Shown: positions 7,304-14,039 of the stretch, piece by piece | Layout: the number at the start of each line of letters is the position of its first letter | How positions within the stretch are numbered: position 1 is the stretch's first letter | Assembly: GCA_018302885.1 (NCBI GenBank) | Contig: JAGVZC010000009.1 | Location: 1 to 16,677, forward strand | Length of the DNA: 16,677 bases | Reading direction: 5' to 3' | From: Candidatus Woesearchaeota archaeon | GTDB taxonomy: Archaea > Nanobdellota > Nanobdellia > SCGC-AAA011-G17 > GW2011-AR20 | Translations under genes and position numbers: made by a program | Notes under the pieces: model-generated | Database searches by the model: none | What the model was told of the DNA's origin: nothing | Seen by the model: only the letters and a program-made list of their open reading frames with translations

Positions 7304-7894
7304 TCACCTACTTGAATCAGCCTGTCTTTCTAATTCCAATTTTTTAGAAATAGCTGCACTCTGCTGATCAATGTTATAAGCTCTCATTATTTCATCAGCC
7401 AATGCTTCATGAATCTTGATTTTTTTGTTAAAACATCTTTGATAAGAACCATTGACCATTTGTCTCAATGCAATGTCGACCCTTCTCTGAGGAGCAACTT
7501 CAACAGCCTGAGGATATTTTGCTCCACCATATTCAATTGTTGTAATTTCCTCTCTTGGAGCTGCATATTCCAATGCTTTCACAAAAACTTCTACGGGATT
7601 TTTATTCATTTTTTTTTCTATGATTGCAAAAGTTTTCAGGACAATATTATAAACAAGAATTCCTTTTCCTGTATTGTGCCCTGAAGTAATTTTATGTTTC
7701 TTACCCCTATGTCCTGTAACCATTAATTTATTCATTAATCTCTCAACAATATTGTATTTTGATCTCCAGAAACGATTCTTTGCATTTCTTCCTGTTGTTT
7801 TTGGAACAAAAAGAGGATTTAGATTAATATATCTCTGTAGCCCAGGATCATTGATTTTAATTTCACCAACATCATATTTATTGAATAATTTCAT
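7304..7894 (-). CDS. rps7: Small-subunit ribosomal protein uS7
   Basis: A 196-residue uS7 that binds the 3' domain of 16S rRNA near the E site and helps assemble the head of the 30S subunit. Clear family segments are LNPLFVPKTTGRNAKN (26-41, in part), VERLMNKLMVTGHRGKKHKITSG (split here), NPVEVFVKALEYAAPREEI and YPQAVEVAPQRRVDIALRQM. The ATG overlaps the end of uS12 by four bases, and its own TGA lies just before the EF-2 start and supplies part of the EF-2 ribosome binding site. The uS12-uS7-EF order is the conserved core of the str operon. Confidence 0.97.
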   Translation of the reverse strand: MKLFNKYDVGEIKINDPGLQRYINLNPLFVPKTTGRNAKNRFWRSKYNIVERLMNKLMVTGHRGKKHKITSGHNTGKGILVYNIVLKTFAIIEKKMNKNPVEVFVKALEYAAPREEITTIEYGGAKYPQAVEVAPQRRVDIALRQMVNGSYQRCFNKKIKIHEALADEIMRAYNIDQQSAAISKKLELERQADSSR

Positions 7895-8328
7895 CTTCTA
7901 CCTTTCTCAATCTTTCCTTTTAACAATGCATTCAGACTTTGGTCATTAACTTTTATGACCTGCCATCGAATTCCTGGAATGTCTCCTTTAGCTCTTCCCT
8001 GTTTACCACCAATGCATTCAATGATAACTTCATCATGCTCGTTAAGCTGTTTAATGGCATTGTATCCTGGAACAAAAGCAGCTATTTTCTTGCCATTCTT
8101 GATCAATTGAACAATAACAATTTTTCTCATAGCTGAGTTTGGCTGCTTAGCTTCTCTCTGTGATTTTTGCAATACGATTGCTTTAGCCTGAGAACTTCCT
8201 TTCAGAGGATCTGATTTCTTCTTTAATCTCAAAGTTCTCATTACAAATTTGGAAGATTTCCATCTGCCCTGTTTTCTTCTTGATTTAAGTTTTCTTACTG
8301 AATTCAATCCTCTTGATTTGTTAGCCAT
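7891..8328 (-). CDS. rps12: Small-subunit ribosomal protein uS12
   Basis: A 145-residue uS12, the decoding-centre protein of the 30S subunit. The conserved decoding loops are present as REAKQPNSAMRK and IAAFVPGYNAI, and the GDIPGIRWQVIKV segment near the C-terminus is typical of the archaeal and eukaryotic form. The very basic N-terminus (SRGLNSVRKLKSRRKQGRW) fits contact with rRNA. It is the first of the overlapping uS12-uS7-EF-2 group and is separated from nusA by 74 bases, the largest gap within this series, which may hold its own promoter or leader. Confidence 0.97.
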   Translation of the reverse strand: MANKSRGLNSVRKLKSRRKQGRWKSSKFVMRTLRLKKKSDPLKGSSQAKAIVLQKSQREAKQPNSAMRKIVIVQLIKNGKKIAAFVPGYNAIKQLNEHDEVIIECIGGKQGRAKGDIPGIRWQVIKVNDQSLNALLKGKIEKGRR

Positions 8329-8371
8329 CTTATATTTTCCGTGAACGTTTTTGCCGTAAGGCTCTTTTTGT

Positions 8372-8390
8372 AAACTTTTTTTAAAAGTTT
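8372..8390 (-). promoter_or_regulatory. Possible promoter or hairpin before uS12
   Basis: In the 74-base gap between nusA and uS12 there is a perfect inverted repeat, AAACTTTT (8372-8379) and AAAAGTTT (8383-8390), around three T. The minus strand also offers a TATA-like TTTTAAAAAAA, whose start site would fall near 8354 and leave a leader of about 25 bases. That leader holds a short hairpin, GCC-TTAC-GGC (8353-8362). Promoter, terminator-like hairpin or both remain possible. Confidence 0.35.
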
Positions 8391-8402
8391 ATTTTAAAGA
8401 GT

Positions 8403-8801
8403 TCATTTTATTCTTATTTTCAAATCAAAATATTTCTTCAATATTTTGTTGTACCTTTCTAAATTTTTTTGATTTCTTCCTATTAATAAAGCTTTGGTTT
8501 TAGTATCAGCACTTATGTTTATAAAACCGTCGTCTTTTTCAACATTGTCCAATTTCAGGGGCATTACCATGTTTTTCAGGAAAATTATTGGATTGCTATT
8601 AAACTCAACAACTTTTACTTTTTCATTTATCATATGAGAATATTTCTTTATATGCTCTCCATTTTTTCCGACAGCCTTTCCTATATCACCTATATTGACT
8701 ACTATCAAAAGTCCGTTGGAATTGAAGACTTCCTTGACTCTTGCTTTGGTTAATCTTTCAAAAAGATTAATTTTTTGTATCAAATCTTTATCTAATATCA
8801 T
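8403..8801 (-). CDS. nusA: Archaeal NusA-like protein, two KH domains
   Basis: A 132-residue archaeal NusA homologue. It lacks the N-terminal polymerase-binding and S1 domains of bacterial NusA and keeps only the KH pair. KH1 has the nucleic-acid loop VGKNGEHIKKY (44-54) and KH2 has LIGRNQKNLERY (106-117). The archaeal protein is thought to bind RNA and link transcription to the ribosomal operon it sits in; the detailed role is not settled. Its ATG overlaps the end of eL30 by four bases, and the eL30-nusA-uS12-uS7 order is the standard archaeal one. Confidence 0.93.
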   Translation of the reverse strand: MILDKDLIQKINLFERLTKARVKEVFNSNGLLIVVNIGDIGKAVGKNGEHIKKYSHMINEKVKVVEFNSNPIIFLKNMVMPLKLDNVEKDDGFINISADTKTKALLIGRNQKNLERYNKILKKYFDLKIRIK

Positions 8802-9052
8802 TCTAAGCTTAAAACAGAAATATGAAATGGTTTTTTACAGATAATCCCTAATTCTTCATTGGTCTCTTCTAATTTAACTAAAGGGATGTTGTATAATTTT
8901 GTGTAATGCTCTATGTCTTCAAGAACTTCCTTTGGGCAGTTTGAACTCGCATAAACTTTCTTGACTTCCTTCATTTTTAATTTCTTCAGGGTTCTCTGGG
9001 TGCCAATAATTAATCCTTTATTCTCCTTGATTGCTTCTTTCAATTCTTTCAT
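8798..9052 (-). CDS. rpl30e: Ribosomal protein eL30 (L30e)
   Basis: An 84-residue member of the L7Ae/L30e RNA-binding family, slightly shorter than usual. Visible family features are the N-terminal helix LKEAIKENKGLIIGTQRTLKKLK, the strand VKKVYASSNCPKEV with the Asn-Cys-Pro turn, and YNIPLVKLEETNEELGIIC near the C-terminus. It binds kink-turn type RNA in the 50S subunit. Its place directly before nusA (four-base overlap) separates it from the other L7Ae relatives and supports eL30. A GGATAA sequence sits about nine bases before the ATG, just after the stop of the preceding protease gene. Confidence 0.9.
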   Translation of the reverse strand: MKELKEAIKENKGLIIGTQRTLKKLKMKEVKKVYASSNCPKEVLEDIEHYTKLYNIPLVKLEETNEELGIICKKPFHISVLSLE

Positions 9053-9064
9053 GGTAATTTATCC

Positions 9065-9451
9065 TTAATATTGATTTTTAAATTTAACTATTCTCTCATA
9101 AATCCTTGTCCATTCATTTTTGAAGAACATTTTCTCCATTTTTATCATCTTGTCAAAGCCTCTTGATTTCATTTCCTTTGTGACAACACCTCCTTTGTGT
9201 GGATGTTTATATTTTTTCTTTAACGGAGAATTGAATCCATGGGCATAATGGCTTAGTTCATGTGCAATTGTAACATCAATCATATATTCAGGAACATCAT
9301 CAAAACGAAATAATTCATTGACAACTATTTCCGTATCCTTTCCAATCTTTTTGATATGTCCGAATTTATTCTTTGATTTTCCCTTGAATTTTATAACAAC
9401 ATTGTTTAATTTTGGAATATCATCAAATAATAATACCCATATAGCATCCAA
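9065..9451 (-). CDS. SprT-like zinc metallopeptidase
   Basis: A protein of about 128 residues with the zinc protease motif HELSHYAHGF, where two His and the catalytic Glu are followed by a downstream His-rich stretch (KHPHKGG) that could supply the third ligand. This arrangement and size match the SprT/WLM-like group, whose members include DNA-protein crosslink proteases such as Spartan. The substrate here is unknown. The start is uncertain: no ATG precedes the conserved part, and the frame runs upstream into rpoN. The TTG at 9449-9451 (nine bases after the rpoN stop) is the best candidate. Lying between rpoN and eL30, it is embedded in the translation/transcription operon, which suggests constitutive expression. 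Confidence 0.8.
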   Translation of the reverse strand: MDAIWVLLFDDIPKLNNVVIKFKGKSKNKFGHIKKIGKDTEIVVNELFRFDDVPEYMIDVTIAHELSHYAHGFNSPLKKKYKHPHKGGVVTKEMKSRGFDKMIKMEKMFFKNEWTRIYERIVKFKNQY

Positions 9452-9459
9452 TCTCTTTT

Positions 9460-9633
9460 TTAGAAATTCATCACAATATGACCAACAAACAAGCTTCTGC
9501 AGCAGTATCTCTTTAATCCAAGTTCATCAAGAACTTTTTGTGGATCTTCGCCATTCTTTGTTCTTTCTTTATACTGCTCCCATAACTGCGCAACTGGCTT
9601 GCCACAACTTATGCATCTGATTGGAATTATCAT
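9460..9633 (-). CDS. rpoN: RNA polymerase subunit Rpo10 (N)
   Basis: A 57-residue small subunit homologous to eukaryotic Rpb10. It sits on the Rpo3-Rpo11 platform and binds one zinc ion. The protein begins MIIPIRCISCGK, with zinc ligands Cys7 and Cys10, and has the family motif LGLKRYCCR with Cys44 and Cys45. Between them lies a Trp-containing helix (LWEQYKERTKNG). The gene closes the classical uL13-uS9-RpoN series. However, a TATA element at 9658-9665 lies about 28 bases before its ATG, so it and the genes after it can be transcribed separately and without a leader. Confidence 0.95.
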   Translation of the reverse strand: MIIPIRCISCGKPVAQLWEQYKERTKNGEDPQKVLDELGLKRYCCRSLFVGHIVMNF

Positions 9634-9657
9634 TTTAAAGTTATTCTAAAAACCAAA

Positions 9658-9665
9658 TTTATAAA
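9658..9665 (-). promoter_or_regulatory. TATA element for rpoN, leaderless start
   Basis: TTTATAAA lies about 28 bases upstream of the rpoN ATG (9633), in the 45-base gap after uS9, and is preceded by CC on the minus strand. No Shine-Dalgarno sequence is seen before the ATG. Confidence 0.6.
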
Positions 9666-9678
9666 GGTTTTGAATATT

Positions 9679-10119
9679 TTACCTCTTTGACTTGGTTCTC
9701 TTTGCCCTAGCTTTTGAATCATTTGGTTTGTATTGCTCTTTTCTTCTTATGTCAGCAATCAACAAATTCCTGTCATAATCAAGAAAATTTCTTTCAAGGA
9801 CTTTGCTTCCAGAATACTGAACTAATGCTCTTGAAATTGCTAATCTCACAGCATCACTCTGTGATCTCCATCCGCCACCCTTGACATTTATGCTAATATC
9901 AATTTTATTTGCCAAATCACCGGCAATCATTAAAGGCTCCATTATCTTATCACGGGCAAAATCAGGTTTGTAATTATTTAATAAATAGCTGTTTATTCTT
10001 ACAATTCCTTTTCCATCCTTCAATGTGGCTCTTGCTATTGATCTTTTTCTGCTTCCAGAAACATGAACCACTTTAATTTGTTTCTTCTCTTCTTTCTTAG
10101 CAGTTTTCTTTTCAGTCAT
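9679..10119 (-). CDS. rps9: Small-subunit ribosomal protein uS9
   Basis: A 146-residue uS9 whose basic C-terminal tail reaches the P site of the 30S subunit. Family segments are GSRKRSIARATLKDGKG, GGGWRSQSDAVRLAISRAL and the C-terminal RRKEQYKPNDSKARAKRTKSKR end (given in part). A Lys/Glu-rich N-terminal extension precedes the core. The ATG at 10119 is chosen over the GTG at 10128 because AAGGTG lies six bases before the ATG. The start overlaps the end of uL13 by eight bases. Confidence 0.96.
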   Translation of the reverse strand: MTEKKTAKKEEKKQIKVVHVSGSRKRSIARATLKDGKGIVRINSYLLNNYKPDFARDKIMEPLMIAGDLANKIDISINVKGGGWRSQSDAVRLAISRALVQYSGSKVLERNFLDYDRNLLIADIRRKEQYKPNDSKARAKRTKSKR

Positions 10120-10534
10120 TTTTTGCACCTTTTAAAAATTTACATATATCTGCAACAGAGACATACTTTAAAGTTTTTATCCTTGAAATATCAGCTTCTT
10201 TAATTGTTTCCATTTTTTTGTCCTTGAATTCATCAGGTATTGAAGTGTAACACATTATTCTCTTGAAAGCTTCTTTTCCCCTTTCATTTTTGTAATCAAG
10301 CATTCCTCTGATTGATCTTCTGACAAACCTGTCGGACATTTTAGGCAAGAAAGGTCCTTTGAATGGCCCTCCTCTTTCACTTTGTCTCCTGTATCTTCCA
10401 AAAATATCTTTTTTTGTTCCGGTAACAATTGCTTTTTCACAATTGACAATGTCTATTTTTTCTCCGAGCAATGCTTTCTTTACTACAAAACTTGCCATTC
10501 TTCCCAATATTAAATTTTCAGCATTGACTATCAT
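10112..10534 (-). CDS. rpl13: Large-subunit ribosomal protein uL13
   Basis: A 140-residue uL13, an early assembly protein of the 50S subunit. Clear segments are NAENLILGRMAS (4-15), VNCEKAIVTG and FGRYRRQSERGGPFKGPFLPKMSDRF (split here), which is the archaeal/eukaryotic variant. The C-terminal segment TLKYVSVADICKFLKG is also typical. Its ATG overlaps the eL18 stop by four bases (ATGA), with GAGGA about nine bases upstream inside the eL18 end. Confidence 0.96.
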   Translation of the reverse strand: MIVNAENLILGRMASFVVKKALLGEKIDIVNCEKAIVTGTKKDIFGRYRRQSERGGPFKGPFLPKMSDRFVRRSIRGMLDYKNERGKEAFKRIMCYTSIPDEFKDKKMETIKEADISRIKTLKYVSVADICKFLKGAKND

Positions 10535-10893
10535 CCTATAATCCTCACTTTATTACCTTTTGGATTTTCTTTCATTAATTGTTTTATTGTAATGGCTTTT
10601 CCTACCGCATTTATTTTCTCTTCAGCATTCTCTGAAAACTGATAAGCGGCAACAGTGATTTTTTTTGTTAACTCACCCATGCTCAAAACTTTTCCTGGAA
10701 TTATTGCAGTCTCGCCATTTCTTGTGCATTTATCAATCTTGTAAATATTTGCTTTTCTCCTTATCCTTGTTGATTTCTCCAAATCACTTGCAATTCTTTT
10801 CCACAAATTAATTTTTTCTTTGTTTCCAAGAATTTTCAAGTCTCTGATTAATTCCTGTAATTCCAAAGTTTGTGGGCCTGTTCTTTTAACCAT
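10531..10893 (-). CDS. rpl18e: Large-subunit ribosomal protein eL18 (L18e)
   Basis: A 120-residue eL18, found only in archaea and eukaryotes and structurally related to uL15. Segments seen are RTGPQTLELQELIRDLK near the N-terminus, WKRIASDLEKSTRIRRKANIYKID (in part), and IIPGKVLSMGELTKKITVAAYQFSE. It sits between rpoD and uL13 in the conserved archaeal order. It starts one base after the rpoD stop without a strong Shine-Dalgarno sequence, so coupled translation is likely. Confidence 0.95.
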   Translation of the reverse strand: MVKRTGPQTLELQELIRDLKILGNKEKINLWKRIASDLEKSTRIRRKANIYKIDKCTRNGETAIIPGKVLSMGELTKKITVAAYQFSENAEEKINAVGKAITIKQLMKENPKGNKVRIIG

Positions 10894-10894
10894 T

Positions 10895-11548
10895 TTATTT
10901 AGCTTTCTCTATTTTTTTGCTGAATTCTGCCAGATTTTTATCAAGAATATCCATAGATTCATCAAACATTTGTTTAGGAGTCAATTGCCCCCATGATTCA
11001 ATAAAGAAAACAAAATTTTCTTTGCTTATTTCAGAATCTTCTGATTTTAAATCATTCAAATCCTTAAATTTGACAGGAGCATTGACATAATAGCACAATC
11101 CTGGTGAAAATTTCATGTGGTCTTTTCCCTTTCCAAGAACAGCAGTAGCTTCCAATACCAACTCTTTGTCTTTTAACAAAGTAACTAGAGGAATATTATT
11201 ATAAACAGGAATGCATTTCTCATCCTTGCTTTTGAAATCCCCTGAGTAAACTGTTTTTGGTCCCTTAACTTTCAAAGTTAATTTCAATTCTGTTATGGCT
11301 TTTGTTGTTGCTTCTTCTTTTAATGAATATGCCTTCAAATCAGTTTTTATTGGAATTAATCCAATCCTGTGAGCAAGAATCTCATCATATAAGGGGCCTT
11401 GATTTTTTACAAAATTAATTTCATCAACAGCCAATGTAGGAACATCAGAAATAATTGTTCTTCTTATTGTGTTTGCAATTGCATTGTTTATTCCTTTAAT
11501 CATGAAAATTAATTCATTATCTTTTTTATCCAAAATTGAAATTTCCAT
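10895..11548 (-). CDS. rpoD: RNA polymerase subunit Rpo3 (D)
   Basis: A 217-residue alpha-like subunit that pairs with Rpo11 to form the assembly platform of RNA polymerase. The alpha motif is clear in NAIANTIRRTIISDVPTLAVDEI (split here) and GPLYDEILAHRIGLIPIKTD (51-70). It is shorter than the roughly 260 residues of many archaeal D subunits and has only two cysteines, far apart. The extra domain that carries an iron-sulfur cluster in some archaea therefore appears absent. The ATG follows the uS11 stop with no spacer, and the AGGAAGGAGA that encodes the uS11 C-terminus serves as ribosome binding site. Confidence 0.95.
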   Translation of the reverse strand: MEISILDKKDNELIFMIKGINNAIANTIRRTIISDVPTLAVDEINFVKNQGPLYDEILAHRIGLIPIKTDLKAYSLKEEATTKAITELKLTLKVKGPKTVYSGDFKSKDEKCIPVYNNIPLVTLLKDKELVLEATAVLGKGKDHMKFSPGLCYYVNAPVKFKDLNDLKSEDSEISKENFVFFIESWGQLTPKQMFDESMDILDKNLAEFSKKIEKAK

Positions 11549-11971
11549 TTAAACTCTCCTTCCTCTTCTGAAATGTTTTTTTCTGCATCCATCAGTTGGA
11601 ACTGCAGTGACATCCTCTATGGTTCCTATTTTAAATCCTTCTCTTGACAAAGTCCTTACAGCTGCCTGTGCACCAGGTCCTGGATTTGTTGGCCCTTGAT
11701 GCCCGCCTGGAGCCCTTATTCTTATATGCAAAGCATTGACTCCCTGATCTTTTGCCATCTCTCCTGCTTTCTTTGCAGCTCCCATTGCTGCAGTTGGTGA
11801 ACTTTCCAGCCTGTGAGCTTTAACCATCTGCCCTCCAGAGCTTATTCCCAAACTTTCACTTCCGCTTAAATCAGTGATGTGAACAATCGTATTGTTATAA
11901 CTGGAATAAATATGGGCTATTCCCCATTTCAATTTCCTGAATTTGCTATTATCTTTATTTTCAAATGGCAT
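11549..11971 (-). CDS. rps11: Small-subunit ribosomal protein uS11
   Basis: A 140-residue uS11, which lies on the 30S platform next to the mRNA exit. Signature segments are WGIAHIYSSYNNTIVHITDLSG, AHRLESSPTAAMGAAKKAGE and the C-terminal PTDGCRKKHFRRGRRV, all strongly conserved. The start overlaps the end of the uS4 frame by 11 bases. The order uS13-uS4-uS11-rpoD is the usual archaeal alpha-like operon. Confidence 0.97.
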   Translation of the reverse strand: MPFENKDNSKFRKLKWGIAHIYSSYNNTIVHITDLSGSESLGISSGGQMVKAHRLESSPTAAMGAAKKAGEMAKDQGVNALHIRIRAPGGHQGPTNPGPGAQAAVRTLSREGFKIGTIEDVTAVPTDGCRKKHFRRGRRV

Positions 11972-12605
11972 TTTCTTTCTTTTCCTCTAATTTCTTTTCT
12001 TCTTTTTTAGGTTTTTCCTTGGAAGTTTTCTTTGTTTCCTGTTTCTTGGATTCTTCTTTTGGTTTTTCTTCTTTCTTCGCAACCTTTTTCTTTTTTTCTT
12101 CTTCTTTAACTCCAAATTTACCAGTCAAATTTGAATTATCCTTGAATTTTATTTTATTTTCCTCCTCTAGATTAACAAGATATGAAGGAACACTCATTTT
12201 TTTATCACCAACAAAAACATGACCGTGAACTATAAACTGCCTTGCCTGCTTTATTGTATTTGCCATGTTTGATTTATAAACCATTGTCTGCAACCTTCTG
12301 TCCAGAATATTATTGATTGTTAAACCCAAAACATCGTCTATATCAGCTGTTTTTTTAACTAATCCTAGCTTGAATAACTTATCTATTAATTGCTTCTTTT
12401 CTTTTTTTGCCTGTTCTGTTTTTGCATTTGCCAGTTTCTTTGCCTGATCAGTATATTTGTGCAATAAAGATCTCATCTTGTTTATTTCTTTTTTATTTTT
12501 TAAGGAATAATTTTCAAGGATTATTTTTTCCCTTTCTAATCTTTCAGATTGCCATGGGTGTCTTGGTGTTGAATATTTTTTTCCTCTCCTGCTTGGATGT
12601 CCCAT
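11961..12605 (-). CDS. rps4: Small-subunit ribosomal protein uS4 with charged C-terminal tail
   Basis: A 214-residue uS4, a primary 16S rRNA binder. The archaeal N-terminus is clear (GHPSRRGKKYSTPRHPW), and the S4 RNA-binding domain covers about 100-145 (RRLQTMVYKSNMA, ARQFIVHGHVFVGDKKM, VPSYLV). After residue about 167 the protein continues as a run of some 45 residues made almost only of Lys and Glu with a few Ser, Thr and Pro, which should be disordered. The ATG has GGAGG about ten bases upstream, within the uS13 end, and one base separates the two frames. Confidence 0.96.
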   Translation of the reverse strand: MGHPSRRGKKYSTPRHPWQSERLEREKIILENYSLKNKKEINKMRSLLHKYTDQAKKLANAKTEQAKKEKKQLIDKLFKLGLVKKTADIDDVLGLTINNILDRRLQTMVYKSNMANTIKQARQFIVHGHVFVGDKKMSVPSYLVNLEEENKIKFKDNSNLTGKFGVKEEEKKKKVAKKEEKPKEESKKQETKKTSKEKPKKEEKKLEEKKENAI

Positions 12606-12606
12606 T

Positions 12607-13086
12607 TTACTTTTCTCCTCCAGATTTCTTGCCCGCCTTTTGTTGTTTTATTTTTTTCTTTTGAACACCAACTGATCTTCCATGCCTGAAATGGGATCTT
12701 GTCTTTTGCCCTCTTACAGGTAATCCAAAAGCATGTCTCATTCCCCTGTAAGATTTTACTTTCTTTAATCTTTTAATGTCAAATTCTTTTGTTAATTTCA
12801 GTTTTGAACCTATTATATGAAAATCCTCGCCAGTTTCATAGTCTTTCCTTCTGTTTAACATCCATTTTGGAAACTTTTTTGGATTTGAAATTACATCTTC
12901 AATGTCCTTTATCTCTTTATCAGATAATATTCCTACTTTCTTGTTCTTGTCAAGATCAGTAAGATTGCATATTGCACTTGAAAACATAAAACTAACTCCT
13001 TTTATCTTCCTTAAGGCATAATAAACTTTCTTATTCCCATCTAAATCAGTATTTGCAATTCTTACAATAGCCCTTACCTTATCCAT
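12607..13086 (-). CDS. rps13: Small-subunit ribosomal protein uS13
   Basis: A 159-residue uS13, part of the 30S head and of the bridge to the 50S subunit. Segments seen are IVRIANTDLDGNKKVYYALRKIKGV (split here), WMLNRRKDYETGEDFHIIGSKL and the conserved SYRGMRHAFGLPVRGQKTRSHFR near the C-terminus (in part), followed by HGRSVGVQKKK and a basic tail. A TATA element lies 28 bases before the ATG, so this gene likely opens a leaderless transcript that continues through uS4, uS11, rpoD, eL18, uL13 and uS9. Confidence 0.96.
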   Translation of the reverse strand: MDKVRAIVRIANTDLDGNKKVYYALRKIKGVSFMFSSAICNLTDLDKNKKVGILSDKEIKDIEDVISNPKKFPKWMLNRRKDYETGEDFHIIGSKLKLTKEFDIKRLKKVKSYRGMRHAFGLPVRGQKTRSHFRHGRSVGVQKKKIKQQKAGKKSGGEK

Positions 13087-13110
13087 ATTAAGAAATTTTA
13101 AAGAAATGTC

Positions 13111-13119
13111 TTTATAAAA
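13111..13119 (-). promoter_or_regulatory. TATA element for the uS13 operon, leaderless start
   Basis: TTTTATAAA on the minus strand is centred about 28-29 bases upstream of the uS13 ATG (13086), in the 41-base gap after the DUF655 gene. There is no Shine-Dalgarno sequence before the ATG. Confidence 0.65.
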
Positions 13120-13127
13120 CTTACTAA

Positions 13128-13691
13128 TTAAACTCCAACGAAGACATTATACTTATCTTCTCCTTTCAATTCTGAAATAATTCTTCTTATTACAACTTTT
13201 TCAGGGTCTGGCAATAATTTAACTCTTTTTTTTATATCATCAAAGCTTTCAAATTCCTTTTCTTTTCTCTTTTCAAGTAATTCCCCCATATGCTTTTTTC
13301 CAATTCCCGGAAGCAATTCAATCTGATGCCTTCTCATATTAATGGGTCCTGCCTTGTTGAAAAATTCTATGAATCTTTTTTCATTCTTTTCAACCAAATC
13401 TTTTACAATGTGGTCTAATTCAGACTTGGCTGTCTGGGTTAATTTATCATAATCTACTTTCCCATAAATATGATGTATCTTATCCCTTTTTCCCTCCCCA
13501 GTATAAACTTCCTCAAGAGGTTGTAAAAATACGCCTTTTTTAGGGACTAATTCCAACAGAATAAAATGTTCTTTACCTATAGCTTGAGCTATCGGAGTCT
13601 TTATATATGATGGTCTTGGATCGAATGGATGTCCATTTGGCAAAAAGTCCAGCACTATAGCATTCTCTTCCTTTACATTCTTCCTTAACAT
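13128..13691 (-). CDS. DUF655 family protein with helix-hairpin-helix motif
   Basis: A 187-residue archaeal DUF655 protein. The N-terminal half is strand-rich and begins with the family motif LDFLPNGHPFDPRPSYIKTP (in part), which looks like a small nucleic-acid-binding barrel. A helix-hairpin-helix motif follows at about 126-134 (LLPGIGKKH), with a second helix pair after it. The precise role is unknown; the fold and its constant place next to rpoF and eL21 suggest RNA or DNA binding linked to translation or transcription. The ATG at 13691 is preferred over the TTG at 13700, since the sequence before the TTG leaves too little space for ribosome binding. The evidence for this choice is weak. 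Confidence 0.88.
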   Translation of the reverse strand: MLRKNVKEENAIVLDFLPNGHPFDPRPSYIKTPIAQAIGKEHFILLELVPKKGVFLQPLEEVYTGEGKRDKIHHIYGKVDYDKLTQTAKSELDHIVKDLVEKNEKRFIEFFNKAGPINMRRHQIELLPGIGKKHMGELLEKRKEKEFESFDDIKKRVKLLPDPEKVVIRRIISELKGEDKYNVFVGV

Positions 13692-13705
13692 TTTTTCCAA
13701 TAGCC

Positions 13706-14038
13706 TTAAACATTTTTTATCGCTTCAATTATTTTGCTCAAATCCTCTGTTTTTAACGTCAAATTCTCACCCTGTAATATTGATTTTAATTCATCAACAT
13801 CTTTAGGTAATAAGTCAATTATCTTGTTTATATGTTTATCTTTTAACCTTAAAATGCCCAATTCTCCAAGTTTTTCCTTATTCTTCTTAGTATCTTTCTT
13901 CAAAAATTTATTTATGTAATCATAAGTTTTTATTCCTCTTGGATTGAGGTCCTTATCTCTTTTTTTAATATCATCCAGTTTATCTTTCAATTCCTGCATG
14001 CTTAGTGGTGTTTCATTTATAACATCTAAATTTGCCAT
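13706..14038 (-). CDS. rpoF: RNA polymerase subunit Rpo4 (F)
   Basis: A 110-residue Rpb4-type subunit. With Rpo7 it forms the stalk of archaeal RNA polymerase, which binds nascent RNA and helps initiation. The protein is helical and highly charged. TPLSMQELKDKLDDIKKRD near the N-terminus and the HRDC-like C-terminal segment (LKDKHINKIIDLLPKDVDELKSIL, in part) match the family. Its place between eL21 and DUF655 is the standard archaeal arrangement and supports the call where sequence conservation is weak. One base separates it from the eL21 stop, and GGAGAG lies just before its ATG. Confidence 0.9.
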   Translation of the reverse strand: MANLDVINETPLSMQELKDKLDDIKKRDKDLNPRGIKTYDYINKFLKKDTKKNKEKLGELGILRLKDKHINKIIDLLPKDVDELKSILQGENLTLKTEDLSKIIEAIKNV

Positions 14039-14039
14039 T

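Noticed and set aside
8801..9052. eL8/L7Ae instead of eL30
   Set aside because: The protein is short and lies directly before nusA with an overlap, which is the standard eL30 place.
10255..10449. 64-residue minus-strand frame with two Cys
   Set aside because: It overlaps uL13 in another frame on the same strand; uL13 is strongly conserved and explains the sequence.
11965..12222. 85-residue Phe/Ser-rich + strand frame resembling a membrane protein
   Set aside because: It is the reverse of the Lys/Glu-rich uS4 tail; AAA and GAA codons give Phe and Ser/Phe on the other strand.
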